This document shows positions 1 through 6,187 of a stretch of 13,124 nt of DNA, one piece after another. Source of the DNA: Phycisphaerae bacterium (lineage in GTDB: Bacteria; Planctomycetota; Phycisphaerae; UBA1845; PWPN01); contig PWPN01000293.1 of NCBI GenBank assembly GCA_003557125.1, positions 1-13,124 on the forward strand. The letters run 5' to 3'. Positions within the stretch are counted from its first letter, which is position 1, and every line of letters starts with the position of its first letter. Below the pieces are notes generated by a model, which was not told where the DNA came from, did no database searches, and saw nothing but the letters and a program-made list of their open reading frames with translations. Made by a program: the position numbers and the translations under genes.

Positions 1-645
1 GAGCGGCTTGCCCCCGCTGACCTCCTCGATGTGCGCCAGCGTGTTGACCACGCCGGCATGCGCGCAGCCCAGGAGGGCCACAAGGCCACCCGGCGTTTCG
101 ATGAACATGGCCTGATCGTCGACGATCGGGTCGGGTGTCGTGCAGGCGCTGTCCAGGAAAAACGCACCGCCCGTATCCTCGTAGGCATGAACTCGTGGGA
201 TTTCGCCGGTGATCCAGAGGCCGTCGCCCAGCGCTCTCGGTCGGCGGCGGGTCTGGATGAGTTGAGCCACGTGCGGGCGCAGCGCGTCGGCTGACGCGAT
301 CGGTGCGCCGACACCGTCGGCCGACCCGTCGTCCCGCTGCACGAACCGATCCCGAAAGGCCGTCAGGTGCGCATAGACCGCAGCGTCACGAAAACTCGGC
401 AGCTCCTTGTCCAGCCCGCCCGTGTGATCGTAATGCCCGTGACTGAGCACGACCGCTTCGGCCGAAGACAGGTCGATGTTGAGCCGCGCCGCGTTGTGGC
501 GCAGCACCAGGCCCTGCCCCGTATCGAACAGGATCCGCCGTCGTCCCACCTCGACCCAGAAGCTCAACCCGTGCTCGGCCAGCAGGCCGCGTTCGCGCAC
601 CGTGTTGTCTACGAGCACCGTGATGCATGTGCGTAGTTGCGTCAA
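1..645 (-). CDS. MBL-fold metallo-hydrolase, partial (3' end outside window)
   Basis: The first 215 residues are visible; the gene runs off the left edge. Seen: a metallo-beta-lactamase metal motif SHGHYDHTGG (His69, His71, Asp73, His74) and a second motif GCAHAGVVNTL around residues 193-203 (His196). This pair is typical of the COG1237 branch, whose members are often labelled as related to 7,8-dihydropterin-6-methyl-4-(beta-D-ribofuranosyl)aminobenzene 5'-phosphate synthase. That label gives a fold, not a proven reaction. No signal peptide is seen, so it is probably a cytoplasmic metal-dependent hydrolase. There is no in-frame ATG near the N-terminus. I chose the TTG at 645-643 because AGGA lies eight bases upstream; a TTG farther upstream in the same frame (LESLDVD...) is possible. 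It lies 72 bases after the MinD-type ATPase on the same strand and is probably the last or near-last gene of that operon. MBL genes of this type recur beside NifX/MinD clusters. Confidence 0.85.
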   Translation of the reverse strand, partial: MTQLRTCITVLVDNTVRERGLLAEHGLSFWVEVGRRRILFDTGQGLVLRHNAARLNIDLSSAEAVVLSHGHYDHTGGLDKELPSFRDAAVYAHLTAFRDRFVQRDDGSADGVGAPIASADALRPHVAQLIQTRRRPRALGDGLWITGEIPRVHAYEDTGGAFFLDSACTTPDPIVDDQAMFIETPGGLVALLGCAHAGVVNTLAHIEEVSGGKPL

Positions 646-717
646 TTCATCAATCCTGGAAGAATCAACATCAAGCGATTCCAAAAGAGCTCAAACCGAC
701 CGCCCACAAAGGCCGGC

Positions 718-1611
718 TCATGGCCCGATACGTTCCTTGACGGCCGACCAGAGTTGCCCGATGTCCTCCGCGCAACCGTTCGCCTCGTACTCGACGATGG
801 TCTTTTGGGCAACCTGGGCCCGTGTGACGGCCGGTTCGTAGCGCACCCGGCCTGCGACGGCCACCCCCCACGTGGCCGCCCGTGCTTCGATCTCGGCCGC
901 CAGGTGCGGATGCAGATCCCATTTATTAACGCACAAAAGCGCCGCTATCCCGAAGTGTTGCGCTAACCGGACGACGCGCTGAAGGTCGTGCAGGCCGCTG
1001 AGCGTCGGCTCCGTCACGATCAACGCCGCGTCCGCGCCCGTCATCGAGGCGATCACCGGACAGCCGATGCCCGGCGACCCGTCGATCAGCACCCAGTCAT
1101 GATGCTGTTCGCTCGCTACCTGCCGTGCGTGCGTACGCACCGTACTGACGAGCTTGCCGGAGCTTTCCTCAGCGACCCCCAGTTTTGCGTGGACCATCGG
1201 GCCGACCCGCGTTTTCGAGACGAACCATTGACCGTTGATAGTCGGCGCGAATTCGATGGCTCCTTCCGCACAGAACCACGCGCAGACGCCGCACCCCTCG
1301 CACGCGATGGGATCGATGCGGAACGTCTTGTCCACCTTGCCGTTACCCGGGCCGTCGAAATAGACCGCATCGAAGCGGCACAGCTCTTCGCACTTGCCGC
1401 AGGCTGTGCAATGCCCTGAACGGATGCGCGCGCGCTTGCCGCCGCTGAACGGTTCGCGCCGCAGAATCTCAGGAGCCAGCAGCAGGTGCAGGTCAGCCGC
1501 ATCCACGTCGCAGTCAGCCACGACGACGGGCTGAGCCAACACCGCCAGTGATGCCACCAGCGAGGTCTTGCCCGTGCCTCCCTTGCCGCTGATGACGACG
1601 AGTTCCTTCAT
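718..1611 (-). CDS. MinD-superfamily P-loop ATPase with inserted 2x[4Fe-4S] ferredoxin domain (COG1149 type), copy 1
   Basis: A 297-residue soluble ATPase. Seen: a deviant Walker A GKGGTGKT at residues 9-16, the switch sequence DCDVDAADLHLL from residue 33, and an inserted ferredoxin module with two perfect CxxCxxCxxxC motifs (Cys68/71/74/78 and Cys104/107/110/114). The MinD/Mrp core then resumes with LIDGSPGIGCPV and VTEPTLSGLHDL. The family belongs to the MinD/ParA/Mrp/NifH-like P-loop group; members with the inserted ferredoxin are found mainly in anaerobes and are thought to move or assemble Fe-S or other metal clusters or to couple ATP to electron transfer. Related ATPases are encoded in the Desulfovibrio orp locus. 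The start has a clear GAGGAAG site ending in the upstream gene: only two bases separate the TAG of the neighbouring ATPase (1616-1614) from this ATG, so the pair is probably translationally coupled and may act as a heterodimer. Confidence 0.93.
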   Translation of the reverse strand: MKELVVISGKGGTGKTSLVASLAVLAQPVVVADCDVDAADLHLLLAPEILRREPFSGGKRARIRSGHCTACGKCEELCRFDAVYFDGPGNGKVDKTFRIDPIACEGCGVCAWFCAEGAIEFAPTINGQWFVSKTRVGPMVHAKLGVAEESSGKLVSTVRTHARQVASEQHHDWVLIDGSPGIGCPVIASMTGADAALIVTEPTLSGLHDLQRVVRLAQHFGIAALLCVNKWDLHPHLAAEIEARAATWGVAVAGRVRYEPAVTRAQVAQKTIVEYEANGCAEDIGQLWSAVKERIGP

Positions 1612-1613
1612 CG

Positions 1614-2495
1614 CTACTTCCTCGTGGTCAGAGGCCGCCGGCCGGCGTCGCGTACCGTGCTCCGCTCAATACACGAGAGCAATTCCGTAAAAAATGCGCG
1701 ATGCGTCTCGGAACGTCGGCTCGCCACGATCCCCTGGGCATACGCCTCGGCCAATCGGCGGTCGTCGGGGATCTCGGCCAGAATCGCGATCCCGTCGGCC
1801 TGGCAGTAATCGCGCACCTGCTCGTCACCGATGTCGGAACGGTTGATGACGACTCCGAACGGCAAACGCAGCACGCGTACCATCTCGACGGCCAGCTTCA
1901 GGTCGTTGAGGCCAAATGGTGTCGGCTCCGTGACCAGAAGAACATAATCCGTGCCTTTGATGCTCTCGATCACAGGGCACGACGTGCCCGGCGGTGCATC
2001 GATGATCAGCAGGTCAGCCGGCGGCGCGGACTTTTTCACTTCGCGGATGAGCGGCGGGCTCATAGCCACCCCCACGTCCAGCAGGCCATGCACGAACTGT
2101 ATCGCCTCGGTTCGACCCGTTTCGATACGCCCGATTTCGTGGGAAATCTCCTTAATCGCGTCGGCCTTGCAGACCAGAGCGCACCCTCCGCAACTGTGGC
2201 AGAGGTCCGGGTAGACGAGGACGCGAGATCCCACGCAGACGACCGCGCTGTATTGGCAGATTCGGCCGCATTGCCCGCAGAGCATGCAGAGCCGCGCGTC
2301 GACTTTCGGAACGCTTCGCCCGACGGACCTGCTTTCAGTGATCCGCGGTTTCAGGAAAATGTGGCCGTTGGGCTCCTCGACGTCGCAATCAAGGTACGCC
2401 ACGCTGCCAGTGCGCTGCGAAGCAACGTAAGCCAGGTTCGTGGCCACCGTCGTCTTGCCGGTCCCGCCTTTGCCACTTGCGATCGCGATTTTCAT
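1614..2495 (-). CDS. MinD-superfamily P-loop ATPase with inserted 2x[4Fe-4S] ferredoxin domain (COG1149 type), copy 2
   Basis: A 293-residue paralogue of the next gene. Seen: Walker A GKGGTGKT at residues 8-15, the switch DCDVEEPNGHIFL from residue 36, and two CxxCxxCxxxC motifs (Cys70/73/76/80 and Cys99/102/105/109). The core resumes with IIDAPPGTSCPV and VTEPTPFGLNDLKLAVE, which match the family consensus better than the equivalent parts of copy 1. The EEPN after DCDV is the usual form in COG1149 proteins; copy 1 has DAAD there, so the two subunits have diverged. Role by family: an ATP-dependent cluster carrier or electron-transfer protein in the cytoplasm. The ATG is preceded by AATGGG and a more distant GGGG, a weak ribosome site. 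The gene follows the small ferredoxin after 68 bases and is nearly fused to the downstream ATPase. Confidence 0.93.
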   Translation of the reverse strand: MKIAIASGKGGTGKTTVATNLAYVASQRTGSVAYLDCDVEEPNGHIFLKPRITESRSVGRSVPKVDARLCMLCGQCGRICQYSAVVCVGSRVLVYPDLCHSCGGCALVCKADAIKEISHEIGRIETGRTEAIQFVHGLLDVGVAMSPPLIREVKKSAPPADLLIIDAPPGTSCPVIESIKGTDYVLLVTEPTPFGLNDLKLAVEMVRVLRLPFGVVINRSDIGDEQVRDYCQADGIAILAEIPDDRRLAEAYAQGIVASRRSETHRAFFTELLSCIERSTVRDAGRRPLTTRK

Positions 2496-2563
2496 CCCAT
2501 TAATAACCCCGTCGAACAGGCGCTTGAAGGCAGGTCCAGCCTCAGTTCACCCGATGATAATGA

Positions 2564-2734
2564 CTACACCGAAATCGCCTCGACGGGGCATTCCGGGACA
2601 CAGGCGCCACATTCCGAACATGTGTCTTCATCCACGACGGCCAAACCGTTTTGTAGCGTGATAGCCTCAAGCGGACACACGTCCACGCACGCGCCGCAAC
2701 CCGTACATTTCTTTTGATCGACTTTGGCTGCCAC
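2564..2734 (-). CDS. Small 2x[4Fe-4S] ferredoxin (56 aa)
   Basis: A short gene with a GTG start. The product begins MAAKVDQKKCTGCGACVDVC and ends with VEAISV before a TAG at 2566-2564. Seen: two clostridial-type cluster motifs, Cys10/13/16/20 and Cys39/42/45/49, each followed by Pro (CP), with the usual internal two-fold repeat; 56 residues is the normal size for a bacterial 2[4Fe-4S] ferredoxin. A strong GGAG site eight bases upstream supports the GTG. It is a low-potential electron carrier in the cytoplasm. It lies directly upstream of the two ferredoxin-domain ATPases on the same strand, so it probably supplies electrons to them or to the cluster they handle. A longer reading frame covering the same DNA in another phase (2542-3198) is a shadow. 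Confidence 0.93.
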   Translation of the reverse strand: MAAKVDQKKCTGCGACVDVCPLEAITLQNGLAVVDEDTCSECGACVPECPVEAISV

Positions 2735-2775
2735 CGTCCAAGCTCCTTTGTTAAAGTATCTGGCAAAGACAAATT

Positions 2776-2820
2776 TCGAATCTCATATTCTCGTATCTCA
2801 TATTCTCGAATCTCGAATTT
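2776..2820. repeat. 15-bp tandem repeat, three copies
   Basis: Three consecutive 15-base units lie at 2776-2790 (TCGAATCTCATATTC), 2791-2805 (TCGTATCTCATATTC) and 2806-2820 (TCGAATCTCGAATTT), with a weaker fourth unit continuing to about 2835. The tract is AT-rich in an otherwise GC-rich window. It sits in the 210-base gap (2735-2944) between the RGG-tailed NifX gene and the ferredoxin gene, both on the minus strand. I see no hairpin with a T-run that would make it a clear terminator. Similar degenerate GAGATTCGAGAATATGAGA-like tracts occur between genes in some uncultured bacterial genomes (recalled, not checked). Confidence 0.75.
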
Positions 2821-2944
2821 TAAATCTCTGATCCTGGACTTCGGTTCCACCCGCTCACAAATGCCAATGGCAGTCACCGCGAGTATCTTGTCTGCTTCAC
2901 GCAGGCTCCGTGCCTTCTCGCCGTTCCGAAGCGGCATGGTCTTA

Positions 2945-3538
2945 TCACCCACCGCGCCCCATCCCCCGACCGATACCGCCACCGCCACCTTTGCCCTGGC
3001 CGCCACCGCGTCCACCGCCTCGGCCCATACCACCTTGGCCGCGCCCGCCGCCACCTCCTCCACGACCGCGCCCCATGCCGCCCTGACCGCAACCGCCGCC
3101 GCGACCGCGTCCCATGCCCTGTCCGCGGCCCGGACCTCCAGGAAGCGCGCCCGGTGGAGGGGAATAGGGCGAAGGTTCGTCGGCCGACGGCCCCGCAACG
3201 TCCGCCGGTGGAGTTGCCGGCGATGACCCGCGCTTGAACGCCTCGACCGCGTCCCGAACCGTCCCCGTGCATCCCGTCATTACATTGATGTTGACGGTCG
3301 CAAGAGTTTGCTCAGCCTGCGGGCCGACTTGGCCGGGCAACACGCATTGAACGCCGCGCTTCGCAAGCCACTCGGCCGCCTGAATGCCCGCCCCGCTCGG
3401 CGATGCCACGATCGGATTGTCCGTCGCCTCGAAACGCATGTCCTCGGTTTCAACAATCACAAAACATGGGCACCGCGCAAAGCGCGGATCGACCTCGGCG
3501 TCCAGGGAAGGTTCCGTGGCAGTGACAGCAACTCGCAT
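2945..3538 (-). CDS. NifX-fold (dinitrogenase Fe-Mo cofactor biosynthesis family) protein with Gly/Arg-rich C-terminal tail
   Basis: A 197-residue protein in three parts. Residues 1 to about 103 are a NifX/NafY-like domain with the family signatures EVDPRFARCPCF (residues 15-26), SGAGIQAAEWLAKRGV and GQVGPQAEQTL, and they end with VRDAVEAFKRG. A Pro/Ser/Ala linker (about 104-132) follows. Then comes a tail of some 65 residues that is almost only Gly, Arg, Gln and Met, with repeated GQGGMGRGRGGG-like units and one Cys. NifX-fold domains bind or carry metal clusters; the Desulfovibrio orange protein (Mo-Cu cluster) belongs to this superfamily. The domain has extra Cys residues (23, 25, in GVQC and in MTGC) not seen in the paralogue at 6244. 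The tail has no known role; RNA, anion or metal-cluster contacts are only guesses. The ATG has AAAGG nine bases upstream. It lies 78 bases after the DUF5320 gene, which is also Gly-rich. Confidence 0.9.
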   Translation of the reverse strand: MRVAVTATEPSLDAEVDPRFARCPCFVIVETEDMRFEATDNPIVASPSGAGIQAAEWLAKRGVQCVLPGQVGPQAEQTLATVNINVMTGCTGTVRDAVEAFKRGSSPATPPADVAGPSADEPSPYSPPPGALPGGPGRGQGMGRGRGGGCGQGGMGRGRGGGGGGRGQGGMGRGGGRGGGQGKGGGGGIGRGMGRGG

Positions 3539-3616
3539 CTCAAACCGCCTTTCCTTTCTGTGCCTTGATCGAAGAAACCTCGTTTTTCGGGTTCGTCCCG
3601 CTTGCCCAGTCGCTGG

Positions 3617-3997
3617 TCACGTTTGATCGGCCTTGGTTTCGAGTTCCGTAATTCGTTTACGGATCTCGCCCAACGCCTCCTCGAAATAGGCCGCCTGGTT
3701 TTTGAGCAAGTCAATTTCTCGCTCCCGGCCCATGGATGGTGCGACTGGAGCACCCGGCGTCGGTGGCGCTACCCACCCGGTGTCGGCCAGCCCGGCCCGC
3801 TGCCAGCCCGTCATTCCTGTCGCTCGGAACCAGTGACGCCAGCCCCGACCGCCACCCCGGCCGCGTCCCCAACCGCGTGTGCCGTAGCCCGGTAAAGGAT
3901 TCATGGAACCCGGCATGCCGGAACCGCCACAGTACCCCGCGCCGCGTCCCGTCATGGGCCCCATCCCCATCGGTCCTGTTCGATTACCCGAAGGCAT
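3617..3997 (-). CDS. DUF5320 family protein
   Basis: A 126-residue protein starting MPSGNRTGPMGMGPMTGRGAGYC, the N-terminal signature of DUF5320 proteins. Because the family begins with MPxGDxTGP, I place the start at 3997 rather than the in-frame ATG at 4027; the ribosome site in front (GGTGG) is weak. Seen: Gly/Arg/Trp-rich residues 40-75 (GRGRGGGRGW), a Pro-rich linker, and a predicted C-terminal coiled coil of about 30 residues (from REREIDLL to RITELE), where the family also has a helical segment. There is a single Cys, in GYCGG. The function is unknown; these genes regularly sit next to NifX-like and MinD/ferredoxin ATPase genes, which suggests a partner or scaffold in the same system. 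Here it is flanked by two NifX-like genes on the same strand. Confidence 0.88.
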   Translation of the reverse strand: MPSGNRTGPMGMGPMTGRGAGYCGGSGMPGSMNPLPGYGTRGWGRGRGGGRGWRHWFRATGMTGWQRAGLADTGWVAPPTPGAPVAPSMGREREIDLLKNQAAYFEEALGEIRKRITELETKADQT

Positions 3998-4050
3998 GGC
4001 TTTACCACCATTAAAAAGTATTGACATCTATTTGAGCAGTGCGAATCTGG

Positions 4051-4067
4051 CATACGCTGTCCGTATG
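4051..4067. promoter_or_regulatory. Inverted repeat CATACG-N5-CGTATG
   Basis: A perfect 6-bp dyad with a 5-base spacer lies in the 97-base gap between the upstream NifX-like gene (ends 4095) and the DUF5320 start (3997), about 55 bases before that start. It could be an operator or a small RNA hairpin; no T-run follows, so it is not an obvious terminator. The dyad is seen directly; the function is inferred. Confidence 0.35.
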
Positions 4068-4094
4068 TACGTTCGTCACGTCCTGTGCTTCGGC

Positions 4095-4520
4095 CTAGGG
4101 CGGTGCGTACGGAACACCGGGCGGTCCGCATCCGCGACGGCGCCGCATACGCCAGCGGCCGCAACCGGGCATCCAGAACACCTCCTGGTCCAGCCTTCCA
4201 TCGATAAACGCTTGCAGCACCTCTTCGACGGCCCCGCAGGTGTGCCCGACAACCTGCACACCCGAGCAGGTCAACGCCGCTTCCAACGGCCGGGAGATCG
4301 CCCCGCAAATCAGCACCTCAATTTCCAGCTCCACGACCCGGCGGACACGCTCTGCCAGGCCGGCCTCGGTCAGAGGCGACTCCGCTCGAAACGCCACCCG
4401 GCCGTCCCGAACGTCAGCCAACAGCACCGTGCCGGCCACATCAAAGACCGGCGACACACGACCCTGCCAGGATGGGATGCCGACTCTCATCACCTTTGTA
4501 ACCTTCAATTCTTGTGCCAT
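4095..4520 (-). CDS. NifX-fold protein with basic, Cys-containing C-terminal tail
   Basis: About 141 residues. Seen: an N-terminal family signature MRVGIPSWQGRVSPVFDVA, a middle region EVLICGAISRPLEAAL followed by GVQVVGHTCGAVEEVLQAFIDGRL, and a short C-terminal extension MPGCGRWRMRRRRGCG with Cys and many Arg. Extensions with MPGC followed by basic residues occur in this NifX-like subgroup. Start: the ATG at 4520 has AAGGG close upstream. The in-frame ATG at 4490 (MRVGIP, matching the usual family N-terminus) and the one at 4547 are alternatives; the 4547 ATG lies inside a dyad and has no ribosome site. It is the first gene of the minus-strand run and is divergent from the sigma-54 activator. 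Presumed role: binding or carrying a metal-sulfur cluster, like the other NifX-fold proteins here; the substrate is unknown. Confidence 0.87.
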   Translation of the reverse strand: MAQELKVTKVMRVGIPSWQGRVSPVFDVAGTVLLADVRDGRVAFRAESPLTEAGLAERVRRVVELEIEVLICGAISRPLEAALTCSGVQVVGHTCGAVEEVLQAFIDGRLDQEVFWMPGCGRWRMRRRRGCGPPGVPYAPP

Positions 4521-4545
4521 GCCACCCTTGTAAAGATCATGCGAC

Positions 4546-4566
4546 ATAACTGATTCATAGAGTTAT
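4546..4566. promoter_or_regulatory. Dyad ATAACT-N9-AGTTAT in divergent control region
   Basis: A perfect 6-bp inverted repeat with a 9-base spacer lies 26 bases upstream of the chosen start of the NifX-like gene at 4520, on the side facing the sigma-54 activator. The position would suit an operator over the minus-strand promoter. The function is inferred only from symmetry and position. Confidence 0.4.
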
Positions 4567-4600
4567 AGTTACGTCTAAATGAACATCCGCCTAAGCTAGA

Positions 4601-4651
4601 GCATATATGCATATTGCAATAGTACCTCTATTATAGAGTTGCATCCTGCAA
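4601..4651. promoter_or_regulatory. Cluster of palindromes between divergent transcription units
   Basis: Four short dyads are packed into 51 AT-rich bases: GCATATATGC (4601-4610, perfect), TATTGCAATA (4612-4621, perfect), CTCTA-TTA-TAGAG (4626-4638) and TTGCA-TCC-TGCAA (4639-4651). Two contain the half-site TTGCA, also found in the 8-bp inverted pair upstream of the sigma-54 promoter at 6188. The third contains TATAAT on the minus strand (4635-4630), which could be a sigma-70 -10 element for the minus-strand operon, though no good -35 is in place. Likely use: binding sites for the adjacent activator, for autoregulation and/or control of the leftward genes. No GG-N10-GC sigma-54 element was found here on the minus strand. 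Confidence 0.45.
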
Positions 4652-4673
4652 TTCTTTTGGATAGGCTGAAGAG

Positions 4674-6059
4674 ATGCCTTCCGAATGGAATGACATGAGT
4701 GGTTTGCGGGTTGATCCGTGTCAGGAGGCGATCCTCGACTCGATCAACGAGGGGGTCTTCACGGTCGATCTCCAGTGGCGGGTAACCGCGTTCAACCGGG
4801 CGGCCGAGCGGATCACCGGCGTGCCCCGGTCTCAGGCGATCGGGCGACCCTGTTGCGAGGTGTTCCGGGCGAGTATTTGTGAAAGTGCCTGCGCCCTCAA
4901 GCAGACGCTGACCAGCGGCCGACCCGTCGTTAACGCGACCGCCCATATCGTCGGCCATGCCGGGCAGCGCACCCCGATCCGGATCTCCACCGCCCTGCTC
5001 AAAGACGAAGCGGGCACGGTCATCGGCGGCGTGGAAACGTTCCAGGACCTCAGCCAGATCGAGCAGCTCCAGAAGGAATTGACTGCCCGCTACAGTTTCG
5101 AGGACATCGTCGGGCGCAGTGCGGCCATGCGGGAGCTTTTCAGCCTGTTGCCACAGGTGGCCGACAGCGACAGCACCGTCCTGGTCGAGGGTCCCAGCGG
5201 CACGGGCAAGGAACTCGTCGCGCGGGCCATCCACAATCTTTCGCCTCGTAAATGGAAGCGTTTCGTCGCCCTCAACTGCGGCGCGCTTCCGGATACGCTG
5301 CTCGAATCGGAGCTGTTCGGCCACAAGGCCGGGGCGTTTACCGACGCGCGCAAAGACAAGCCCGGCCGATTCGCACTGGCCGACGGGGGCACGATTTTTC
5401 TCGACGAGATCGGCGACATTTCCCCGGCCATGCAGGTCCGCCTCCTGCGCGTCCTTCAGGAACGGCACATCGAGCCGCTCGGTTCGATCGAACCCGTTCC
5501 GGTGGATGTGCGCGTCCTGGCGGCCACGAACCGGGACCTGGCCAAGCTCGTTCGCACAGGGACATTCCGCGAGGATCTCTATTACCGTGTGCGCGTCGTC
5601 CAGCTCAAACTGCCCGCGTTGCGTCAACGGCGCGAGGATATTCCTCTGCTGATCGACCACCTCGTCGGCCGCTTCAATCGCCTCCAGGGCAAGGACCTGG
5701 CCGGCGTCTCCGATGAGGTCATGGCCCGGCTCATGGAGTACGAATTCCCTGGCAACGTTCGTGAGCTGGAAAATATCCTCGAGCAGGCGTTCGTGCTCTG
5801 CCGCGGCGGACTCATCGAACTGCACCACCTGCCGCCCGAACTGCGCGCGGAACGCGGACGGCGCACGGCCGCCCCGGTAAGTCCCCGCTCCCTGGTCTCG
5901 ATGGAGCGAATCCTCCTTACCGACGCGCTCGCCCGCCATCGCGGGAACCGCAAACGCGCCGCCCGCGAACTCGGCATCAACCCGAGCACGCTCTACCGCA
6001 AACTCCGCGCGATGAAGATCGAACTGCCTCCGACTGACGGCAGGCATCGCTCTGAATAG
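4674..6059 (+). CDS. Sigma-54-dependent activator: PAS / AAA+ / Fis-type HTH (OrpR-like)
   Basis: 461 residues. PAS domain at about 15-125; it contains four Cys in a short stretch (60, 61, 69, 73; CCEVF...ICESACAL). AAA+ domain at about 143-370: Walker A GPSGTGKE (173-180), L1 loop GAFTDA (220-225; the usual form is GAFTGA), Walker B FLDE (Asp244-Glu245), FREDLYYR and the FPGNVRELEN motif. C-terminal Fis-type HTH at about 422-447 (HRGNRKRAARELGINPSTLYRK). There is no receiver domain, so it senses directly through PAS rather than by phosphorylation. In Desulfovibrio, OrpR has this layout and its PAS domain was reported to hold a redox-sensitive Fe-S cluster; by analogy these Cys may do the same (inference). 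It probably activates the sigma-54 promoter at 6188 and perhaps the divergent genes. The ribosome site is weak: GAAGAG abuts the ATG; the ATG at 4695 is an alternative start. Confidence 0.95.
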   Translation: MPSEWNDMSGLRVDPCQEAILDSINEGVFTVDLQWRVTAFNRAAERITGVPRSQAIGRPCCEVFRASICESACALKQTLTSGRPVVNATAHIVGHAGQRTPIRISTALLKDEAGTVIGGVETFQDLSQIEQLQKELTARYSFEDIVGRSAAMRELFSLLPQVADSDSTVLVEGPSGTGKELVARAIHNLSPRKWKRFVALNCGALPDTLLESELFGHKAGAFTDARKDKPGRFALADGGTIFLDEIGDISPAMQVRLLRVLQERHIEPLGSIEPVPVDVRVLAATNRDLAKLVRTGTFREDLYYRVRVVQLKLPALRQRREDIPLLIDHLVGRFNRLQGKDLAGVSDEVMARLMEYEFPGNVRELENILEQAFVLCRGGLIELHHLPPELRAERGRRTAAPVSPRSLVSMERILLTDALARHRGNRKRAARELGINPSTLYRKLRAMKIELPPTDGRHRSE

Positions 6060-6161
6060 TCGTGCAAAACGCAAGCGTTGCCCCCTTCCTGCGAAGCCGG
6101 CTTGAGGGGAGCTGCGCTGAGACGATATCTGTAACTTTCTGATTCCAGGAGTGTTGCACGA
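6060..6161. promoter_or_regulatory. Possible upstream activator sites (inverted pair TCGTGCAA / TTGCACGA)
   Basis: TCGTGCAA at 6060-6067 and its exact reverse complement TTGCACGA at 6154-6161 flank the spacer between the activator gene and the sigma-54 promoter. The right copy ends 27 bases before the -24 GG and the left copy lies about 120 bases before it, within the range of enhancer sites used by sigma-54 activators. The left copy runs into another dyad, AACGC-AA-GCGTT (6068-6079). The TTGCA core is shared with dyads at 4612-4621 and 4639-4651. The repeats are seen directly; binding by the activator is inferred. Confidence 0.45.
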
Positions 6162-6187
6162 TAAGTGGGGGGTATGGGGCCCATATT

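Noticed and set aside
2945..3150. CRISPR-like or other DNA repeat array in the Gly-rich region
   Set aside because: The repetition follows Gly/Arg codons in one reading frame, with no regular repeat-spacer structure.
2542..3198. 218-codon minus-strand frame spanning the ferredoxin and the Gly-rich tail
   Set aside because: It overlaps two well-supported genes in another phase, and its product is low-complexity or derived from the 15-bp repeat.
4050..4062. Possible sigma-54 element on the minus strand upstream of DUF5320 (GG and GC dinucleotides)
   Set aside because: The spacing between GG and GC is 9, not 10, and the flanking bases do not match the consensus.
4596..6074. 492-codon open frame on the minus strand opposite the sigma-54 activator
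   Set aside because: It is antisense to a complete activator with all AAA+ motifs; its product has no recognisable motif and the frame follows from high GC at third codon positions.
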